Source: UBA6115 sp964534515
GTDB taxonomy: Bacteria; Bacillota; Clostridia; Christensenellales; Aristaeellaceae
Assembly (NCBI GenBank): GCA_964534515.1
Contig: CAZHPW010000087.1
Span: forward strand, 1 to 9,825
DNA: 9,825 nucleotides
Direction: 5' to 3'
The position numbers and the translations under genes are program-made. Below the pieces are notes generated by a model. That model made no database searches and was not told the DNA's origin. It was given only the letters and a program-made list of their open reading frames with translations. Of this stretch, positions 5,358-9,825 are shown in pieces. Each line of letters starts with the position of its first letter. Position 1 is the first letter of the stretch.

Positions 5358-7204
5358 GCGTTCTTCTTCTTTCCGAGCACTTCGCTCTCCGCTTCCTCGC
5401 GGAACTGGTTGGTGTAGAGCAGGTAATAGGCGCCGCGCTTTTTAAGCAGCTCCTCATGCGTGCCTTCCTCCTTCACCTGGCCGTCCTCCAACAGCAAAAT
5501 GCGGTCAGCGGAGCGGATAGTGGACAGGCGGTGGGCGATGATGAAGCTGGTCCGGCCCTGCAGGGTCTTTTCAATCGCGTGCTGGATGAGCATTTCGGTC
5601 TCCGTGTCAACCGAGGAGGTGGCCTCGTCCAGGACAAAGAGCTTGGGGTCGTGCAAAATCGCGCGGGCAAAGGAGATAAGCTGTTTTTCGCCGGTGGACA
5701 GGCGGCTGCCGCCCTCGCCGACCGGGGTGTTGAAACCCTTGTCCATCTTAAGGATAAAGGCGTCGGCGTTGACCAGTTTGGCGGCGGCGATGGCCTCCTC
5801 CTCCGTGGCCTCGGGGTTGGCGTAGCGCAGGTTGTCCAGCACCGTGCCGGAGAATAAATGCGGCTCCTGCAGCACATAGCCCAGGGAGGATTGCAGCCAC
5901 AGTTGGCTGCGCTCGCGGTAGTCCTTGCCGTCAATGAGGATGCTGCCAAAGGAAGGCTCATAAAAGCGGCAGAGCAGGTTGACGATGGTGGATTTGCCGG
6001 CGCCTGTGGGGCCGACAATGGCGATGGTTTCCCCGGCCTTGACCTTCAGGTCAAAGTTCTTTAAGACCTCTTCACCGTCCTTGTAGCGGAAGGTGACGTC
6101 GTTAAACTCCACATCGCCCACGATGCTTTCCCAGTTCTCGGTCTTGGGGTGGAAGTTGTCGCCGTATTTTTCCACCACCTCGGGCGTGTCCTTGATGTCA
6201 GGCTCGGTCTCCAGCAGGCTGACCACGCGCTCCGCGGCCGCCTGGATGCGCTGGAGTTCAGCGAAGGTGGCGGCGATGTCGCGGATGGGGTTAAAGAACT
6301 GCACGGAGTAGTTCACAAAGGCGGTCAGGGTGCCCAGGGTTAAAACGCCGTTTAGCACGCGGTTTGCGCCCTCGCCCAGCACCAGGGCTGAGGCGATGGA
6401 GGAGATGGCGATGACCAGGGGCAAAAACAGGCTCGACAGCGTGGCCGCGCGCACGCTCATGCGCCGCATCTGGCCGGTGATTTTCTGGAATTCCTCATCG
6501 TTTTGCTCTTCCAGGACCAGGGTCTTGGTGGTCTTGGCGCCCATGATGCCCTCGTTAAAGGAGCCGGTGATGCGGGAGTTGACCTTGCGCACCTCGCGCT
6601 GCGCTTTTAAAATGCGCTTTTGGAACCACAGGGTCACCAGCACCAGGATGGGCACCACGGCGATGACAATCAGCGCCAACTGCCAGTTGATAATCATCAT
6701 GGCGGTGGTCACGGAGATTAAGAAGATGGTCGCCCAGACCAGGTCCACCAGGCCCCAGCCAAAGGCTTCGGACAGGTTGCTGGTGTCGCTGGTCAGCCGG
6801 CTCATCAGGTAGCCCACGCTGGTGCGGTCATAGTAGGAAAAGGGTAGTTCCTGCAGTTTCCTGAAGCCCTTCTGACGCATGTCATAGGCCACGGCGTGCT
6901 CCACACGTCCGGCCACCAAAATGAACAGGAAGACCACCACGGACTGGATGATAATCAGCCCCAGGTACAAAAGGGCGAAAGGCCACAAGGAGCCGCCCGC
7001 GCCGCCGGGCATGATGTAGTTGTCGATCGCATGGCGTGTCAGCAGCGGGAAGAAGACGTCGGTAATCGCCATGATGGCCATCATCAAGGCCACAAAGCCC
7101 ATCTTCTTCCAGTGCCTGCGCATGTGGAAAAACAGTTTCTTAAACAGGCTCAGGTCAAACTTTTTGTTGTAATCCTGCTCCTCAATGTAGGTAAAATCAC
7201 TCAT
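5354..7204 (-). CDS. Heterodimeric ABC exporter, subunit with canonical catalytic Glu, 616 aa
   Basis: Half-transporter of the type IV (ABCB-like) exporter class: an N-terminal six-helix membrane domain (about 1-330) and a C-terminal ATPase domain (about 360-600). Walker A is GPTGAGKST (near 397), the Q-loop is LGYVLQEPHLF, Walker B is LFVLDEATSSVD (near 523, catalytic Glu present), and the H-loop is IIAHRLST. The signature motif reads LSTGE instead of LSGGQ (near 500). The start MSDFTYIEEQDYNKK at 7204 has AGGAG about 8 nt upstream and overlaps the upstream gene by 8 nt (ATGAGTGA); a longer in-frame extension has no ribosome binding site. Membrane motifs such as FRKLQELPFSYYDRTSVGYLMSRLTSD are typical of MsbA/BmrA/TM288-type proteins. 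It pairs with the preceding gene; drug, lipid or peptide export is likely but the substrate is undetermined. Confidence 0.95.
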   Translation of the reverse strand: MSDFTYIEEQDYNKKFDLSLFKKLFFHMRRHWKKMGFVALMMAIMAITDVFFPLLTRHAIDNYIMPGGAGGSLWPFALLYLGLIIIQSVVVFLFILVAGRVEHAVAYDMRQKGFRKLQELPFSYYDRTSVGYLMSRLTSDTSNLSEAFGWGLVDLVWATIFLISVTTAMMIINWQLALIVIAVVPILVLVTLWFQKRILKAQREVRKVNSRITGSFNEGIMGAKTTKTLVLEEQNDEEFQKITGQMRRMSVRAATLSSLFLPLVIAISSIASALVLGEGANRVLNGVLTLGTLTAFVNYSVQFFNPIRDIAATFAELQRIQAAAERVVSLLETEPDIKDTPEVVEKYGDNFHPKTENWESIVGDVEFNDVTFRYKDGEEVLKNFDLKVKAGETIAIVGPTGAGKSTIVNLLCRFYEPSFGSILIDGKDYRERSQLWLQSSLGYVLQEPHLFSGTVLDNLRYANPEATEEEAIAAAKLVNADAFILKMDKGFNTPVGEGGSRLSTGEKQLISFARAILHDPKLFVLDEATSSVDTETEMLIQHAIEKTLQGRTSFIIAHRLSTIRSADRILLLEDGQVKEEGTHEELLKKRGAYYLLYTNQFREEAESEVLGKKKNA

Positions 7205-9026
7205 GGCGCTCTCCTGTTGTTGCCATCTGACTGACAAATTCATCCTCAAGCCCGGATTGAATTTGGTTGATGCGTTGGTAAAGCCCGGGCCTGGCAATCA
7301 GTTCCTTGTGCGTGCCCTCATCACTCATCCTGCCGTCTTCCAGCACAAAAATCTTGTCCGCCTGGCTCAAGGTCACGATGCGGTGGGAGATGATGATGGT
7401 GGTGATGTCGCGGCTGCGGCGGTTGAGCGCCTCCCGGATGAGGGCGTCTGTCTGCGTGTCCACAGCGGACAGGCTGTCGTCAAAAATCAAAATGTCGTTT
7501 TGTTTGAGCAGGGTTCTGGCGATGGCGGCGCGCTGTTTCTGCCCGCCGGACAGGGTCACGCCGCGCTCGCCCACCATGGTCTCCCAGCCCTTCTCGCTGG
7601 ACTCAATGAACTCCAGCGCCTGGGCATCCTTGGCGGCTTCCATCACCATGTCCTTGGTCGCGCCGGGGGCCGCCATCCTCAGGTTGTCATAGATGGTGCG
7701 GGAATACAGGAAGGGTTCCTGCAGCACCAGGCCAACCCGGTTTCTCAAGTGCTTGCGCTTGATGTCGTTGATGTTGACGCCGGAGATGGTGATGCTGCCC
7801 TTTTGCGGCTTGTACAGCCTTTGCAGCAGCAGGGCGATGGTGGATTTGCCGGAGCCCGTCGTGCCTAAGATGGCCACGGTCTGGCCTTTTTTGATGGTCA
7901 GGTTTAAGTCGTTTAAGACCTCGTCCGTCCCGTCGTATTTGAAGCTGACCTTGTCAAAGACAACGTCACCGCTTAAGTCAGGCGCGATGGCGTCTTCCTT
8001 GTCGGTTTCTTCTTTCTGCCGGAGGATTTCGTCAATGCGCTCCAGGGCCACCATCGTGCGCCCGGCCTGGGAAAGGATGCGGCCCAGGTTGCGCACCGGC
8101 CAGATGAGCATGCTGATGTAGCTGGTGAACACCACCACGTCGCCGATGGACAGCCGCCCGGCCCTGGCTTCCAAGAGGGCAAAGATGAGGGTCAACAGCG
8201 ACTGGGTCATGCCCATCAGGTCGCCAGTGGCCCAGTAAATGGCGTCCAGCCAGGTCAGTTTTAGGAATTTTCTGCGGTTTTCCGCATTGGCGGTCTCGTA
8301 TTTCTCAATCTCGCGCTGCGCCTGGCCAAAGGCGCGTACCACGCGCACGCCGGTCAGGTTTTCCTGCAGCACTGTGGTCAACTGCCCCTCGGCCTCATCC
8401 GCCTTGCGGAAGGCCTTGATGATGAGCTTAAAAAATAACCAGGCGAAGAGGAACATCGCCGGCATGATGACCAGGCTGATGGCGGTGATTTTAAAGGAGA
8501 TGGGGATGAGCAGGGCCAGCGCGATGGTGACCATCATGACCGCGTCCACAATGGGCAGCATGTTCATGCCAAGGAAGCGCCTCACCGTGTCCACGTCCGA
8601 GGTGCACCTCTGCACCAGGTCGCCGGTCGCTGCCTTGGAGTGGTACTCAAAGGGAAGCTCCTGCAGATGGGTGTAGAGGTCATCGCGCAGCCTGCGCGCG
8701 CTGTTTTCTGAGCCAATCGCGGTCCAGCGGCCTTTTAAGAAGTTCAGGCCGCCCGTGATCACGCTGATGAGCACCAGGAACAGGCCCGGAATCCACAGGT
8801 GGGCGCGCATGAACTCACGTCCGCCAAAGCCATCCACAAAGTTGGATATAAACGCCGGGAAGCGGGAGGGCTGCCCCTGCAGGTAATTGTCCAGCACCTC
8901 GGCCAAGAGGGCAGGGGTCAAAAAGCCCATAAAGACGCTGATGATGCCCAGAATCGCGGCGGTGAGGAAGTACTTCCAGTTTTCCTTGAGCAGACTCAGA
9001 AAGAGTTTGCGGTTTCTTTTCTTCAT
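7197..9026 (-). CDS. Heterodimeric ABC exporter, subunit with degenerate ATP site, 609 aa
   Basis: First half-transporter of the pair. The membrane domain (about 1-325) contains HLQELPFEYHSKAATGDLVQ, typical of exporter intracellular loops. In the ATPase domain, Walker A is GTTGSGKST (near 387), the Q-loop is VGLVLQEPFLY, the signature is a canonical LSGGQKQRAAIAR (near 491), and the H-loop is IISHRI. Walker B reads ILIFDDSLSAVD (near 512), so Asp replaces the catalytic Glu. This matches BmrC, TM287 and similar degenerate partners. The ATG at 9026 has AGGAG with a short 4-nt spacing. A leader of about 240 nt with a small ORF and a predicted terminator precedes it. The next gene overlaps by 8 nt, ensuring balanced synthesis of the two halves. 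The protein probably acts in the inner membrane as an obligate dimer with its neighbour. Confidence 0.95.
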   Translation of the reverse strand: MKKRNRKLFLSLLKENWKYFLTAAILGIISVFMGFLTPALLAEVLDNYLQGQPSRFPAFISNFVDGFGGREFMRAHLWIPGLFLVLISVITGGLNFLKGRWTAIGSENSARRLRDDLYTHLQELPFEYHSKAATGDLVQRCTSDVDTVRRFLGMNMLPIVDAVMMVTIALALLIPISFKITAISLVIMPAMFLFAWLFFKLIIKAFRKADEAEGQLTTVLQENLTGVRVVRAFGQAQREIEKYETANAENRRKFLKLTWLDAIYWATGDLMGMTQSLLTLIFALLEARAGRLSIGDVVVFTSYISMLIWPVRNLGRILSQAGRTMVALERIDEILRQKEETDKEDAIAPDLSGDVVFDKVSFKYDGTDEVLNDLNLTIKKGQTVAILGTTGSGKSTIALLLQRLYKPQKGSITISGVNINDIKRKHLRNRVGLVLQEPFLYSRTIYDNLRMAAPGATKDMVMEAAKDAQALEFIESSEKGWETMVGERGVTLSGGQKQRAAIARTLLKQNDILIFDDSLSAVDTQTDALIREALNRRSRDITTIIISHRIVTLSQADKIFVLEDGRMSDEGTHKELIARPGLYQRINQIQSGLEDEFVSQMATTGERHE

Positions 9027-9032
9027 ACAACT

Positions 9033-9057
9033 CCTGATTTTTGCCTGGTTTTCAGGC
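9033..9057 (-). promoter_or_regulatory. Competing hairpins at the exporter ribosome binding site
   Basis: On the minus strand, GCCTG (9057-9053) can pair with CAGGC (9047-9043), leaving the ribosome binding site free. Alternatively CCTGA (9056-9052) can pair with TCAGG (9037-9033), covering most of the AGGAG. The two helices share 9053-9056 and cannot coexist. Both stems are only 5 bp, so a regulatory role is tentative. Confidence 0.35.
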
Positions 9058-9069
9058 TCTCACATTGTA

Positions 9070-9104
9070 CCCGTCCCGGGCACGGTTCCCTGTTTCATGA
9101 CGGG
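9070..9104. repeat. Imperfect palindrome, possible REP-like element
   Basis: CCCGTC (9070-9075) and GACGGG (9099-9104) form an outer 6-bp inverted repeat. Inside, CCGT and ACGG flank a CCCGGG core (9071-9085), and CGGTTCCCTGTTTCA follows. This GC-rich, nested inverted-repeat style resembles REP-type elements dispersed in some Firmicutes genomes. Only one copy is in the window, so the repeat nature cannot be shown here. Confidence 0.3.
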
Positions 9105-9105
9105 C

Positions 9106-9140
9106 ATAAAAATAGCCCCTGCACGCCTGATGCCGGAGCC
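9106..9140 (-). terminator. Predicted attenuator terminator before the ABC exporter genes
   Basis: On the minus strand, GGCTCC (9140-9135) pairs with GGGGCT (9119-9114), with two G-U pairs. After a single G/A mismatch, GCAT pairs with GTGC (one G-U pair) around the loop CAGGC. The 10-bp stem is followed by ATTTTTAT. It starts 24 nt after the stop of the 24-codon ORF and 88 nt before the exporter start, so it would act on transcripts that have already passed the small ORF. The U-tract is modest, so efficiency may be partial. Confidence 0.62.
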
Positions 9141-9164
9141 CGCCAGTTTCCTATAACGCTGAGT

Positions 9165-9239
9165 TCAGCGCGTGAAAGCGTGGCCGCGCGACGGCATGAC
9201 ATGCCCCAAATTGCCCTTGCCCTTGAGAGTGAGTTTCAT
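9165..9239 (-). CDS. Small upstream ORF, 24 aa, probable leader peptide
   Basis: An ATG at 9239 is preceded by AAAGGAGG with 7-nt spacing, the strongest ribosome binding site in this leader, about 25 nt after the predicted transcription start. The peptide starts MKLTLKGKGNLGH, is rich in Lys, Gly and His, and ends GHAFTR before TGA. It has no membrane segment or signal peptide, and I recognise no family. A CGCTG-AACT-CAGCG hairpin (9170-9157) spans the stop codon. Codons near the middle contain ATGCCG (9197-9192), complementary to CGGCAT in the 5' arm of the downstream terminator. This suggests that ribosome position on this ORF could decide whether the terminator forms, comparable to bmrB upstream of bmrCD in B. 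subtilis. That it is translated is well supported by the ribosome binding site; the regulatory role is inferred. Confidence 0.6.
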   Translation of the reverse strand: MKLTLKGKGNLGHVMPSRGHAFTR

Positions 9240-9270
9240 CGCTTGGCCTCCTTTCTTGTAATTCCCTGAC

Positions 9271-9300
9271 AGTATAGACCCCTAAAATAGCGGATGTCAA
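9271..9300 (-). promoter_or_regulatory. Promoter of the leader ORF-ABC exporter-GNAT-SH3 operon
   Basis: On the minus strand, TTGACA (-35, 9300-9295) is followed after 18 nt by TATACT (-10, 9276-9271). Transcription should start near 9264, leaving a leader of about 240 nt before the first exporter gene. It lies 20 bp beyond the terminator tract of the upstream gene and is the only good promoter seen ahead of the four-gene unit. Confidence 0.78.
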
Positions 9301-9320
9301 GGAAAATCCTTGCATTTTTA

Positions 9321-9346
9321 AGAAAAAAGCAGCCCCGAAGGGCTGC
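9321..9346 (-). terminator. Intrinsic terminator with UUCG loop
   Basis: GCAGCCC-TTCG-GGGCTGC on the minus strand (9346-9329) is a 7-bp GC-rich stem capped by a UUCG tetraloop and followed by TTTTTTCTT. It lies 14 nt after the stop codon of the partial gene at 9361 and ends its transcript. Confidence 0.95.
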
Positions 9347-9360
9347 GTTTGTAACTTGTT

Positions 9361-9825
9361 TTACCAGGAAGCGTTCATCGCTCGGCTCACGGCGCTTTGA
9401 TGGTCGCCGTCCACACGGTTGGTGCCGTGGGTCTTGGATTTATAGAAGTGGATGCAGAAGTGGCCGTCGTAATTGTTGCCATTGATGGTTTTTTCCTCGT
9501 GCGGCATGGTATTCATGGAGGCTGCGTAGACTGTGCCGTTGTACTTGACCAGGATGGCCCTGCGGTTCCAGGAGTAGACGCCGCCGCCGATTTTCTTCAT
9601 GATGGCCGCGTCCTCGCTGGACAGGGGCTCCGCGTCCAGGTGGTTATAGCCGCTCCAGCGCTTGGCGCGGAAGGTCAGCCCGGTGGAGATATCTTTCACC
9701 GTGATGGTGGCGCCTTTTGGAATCAGATTGGAATTAGCGCGCCAGTCCAAACGCTTGGTGGGCTCCTCATAATTGGCGGCGTTCTCGCCAAACAACTTCT
9801 TGATGGTGGAATTGCCCGCGATGCC
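9361..9825 (-). CDS. Uncharacterised protein, C-terminal 154 residues; 5' end outside window
   Basis: The reading frame is open to the window edge, so the true start is upstream. The internal TTG at 9795 has no ribosome binding site and should not be taken as a start. The visible part contains KGATITVKDISTGLTFRAKRWSG, then YNHLDAEPLSSEDAAIMKKIGGG, SWNRRAILVKYNGTVYAASM, GHFCIHFYKSKTHG and DGDHQSAVSRA. I recognise this as a conserved but functionally uncharacterised C-terminal domain of Clostridia proteins that often carry SH3 or peptidoglycan-binding modules in front. Conserved His, Asp, Glu and Cys residues (NHLDAEP, HFCIHF, DGDHQ) suggest an enzyme or metal site, perhaps acting on cell wall, but no reaction can be assigned. 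It has its own terminator and is separate from the exporter operon. Confidence 0.8.
   Translation of the reverse strand, partial: GIAGNSTIKKLFGENAANYEEPTKRLDWRANSNLIPKGATITVKDISTGLTFRAKRWSGYNHLDAEPLSSEDAAIMKKIGGGVYSWNRRAILVKYNGTVYAASMNTMPHEEKTINGNNYDGHFCIHFYKSKTHGTNRVDGDHQSAVSRAMNASW

Noticed and set aside
5473..6018. A 181-codon minus-strand frame inside the second exporter gene
   Set aside because: It is the alternative frame of the ATPase domain, rich in Pro, Ser, Arg and Ala from GC-rich codons, with no ribosome binding site.
9060..9107. A second tiny ORF (15 codons, starting MPVMKQGTVPG) between the attenuator and the first exporter gene
   Set aside because: Its start follows a U-rich tract with no ribosome binding site, and its sequence comes from the palindrome at 9070-9104, so it looks like chance.
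9193..9205. Palindrome GGCATG-A-CATGCC inside the leader ORF, as an operator
   Set aside because: It lies well downstream of the promoter within codons of the small ORF; its bases are better explained as coding and possibly antiterminator sequence.
9269..9275. ACAGTAT at the exporter promoter, identical to one arm of the gntR operator
   Set aside because: The second arm is absent at 13-bp spacing, and the match overlaps the -10 box, where such sequence is common. A single half-site is not enough to claim co-regulation.

Overview
The window is a compact stretch of a low-to-moderate-GC-rich Firmicutes chromosome in which every supported gene lies on the minus strand. It is read here from high to low coordinates. 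The serS gene with a T-box leader, the YtrA-type GntR regulator with ABC-2 permeases, the strong AGGAGG-type ribosome binding sites and the TTGACA/TATAAT promoters all point to Clostridia. The GC-rich, gut-type Clostridia (Oscillospirales or Christensenellales-like) are the best guess, but that placement is inference.

Region A (9825-9321): the 3' part of a gene for an uncharacterised protein with a conserved Clostridia-type C-terminal domain. It ends at a textbook terminator with a UUCG loop.

Region B (9300-3703): one probable operon. A sigma-A-type promoter (9271-9300) is followed by a 24-codon upstream ORF with a strong ribosome binding site, then a predicted intrinsic terminator (attenuator). 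After that come two half-transporters of a heterodimeric type IV ABC exporter (609 and 616 aa, overlapping by 8 nt), a GNAT acetyltransferase (TTG start, 4-nt overlap), and a secreted protein with four SH3-like repeats (TTG start). The unit closes with a 9-bp terminator hairpin. The exporter pair has the asymmetric ATP sites typical of BmrCD/TM287-288. The leader ORF plus attenuator resembles bmrB upstream of bmrCD in Bacillus subtilis, so drug- or translation-stress-induced export is the leading hypothesis.

Region C (3663-1111): a YtrA-like operon made of a GntR regulator, an ABC ATPase and two ABC-2-type membrane subunits. A perfect 7-bp inverted repeat with a 13-bp spacer covers its promoter and is the likely autoregulatory operator.

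Region D (1105-1): the promoter, a T-box riboswitch with a probable UCC (serine) specifier, and the first 278 codons of serS, cut by the window edge. The -35 box lies only 5 bp beyond the stop codon of region C, and there is no convincing terminator between them.

There are no rRNA or tRNA genes, CRISPR arrays or transposase genes. Stretches without a large gene (836-1110, 3603-3762, 9027-9360) are all accounted for by leaders, promoters and terminators.
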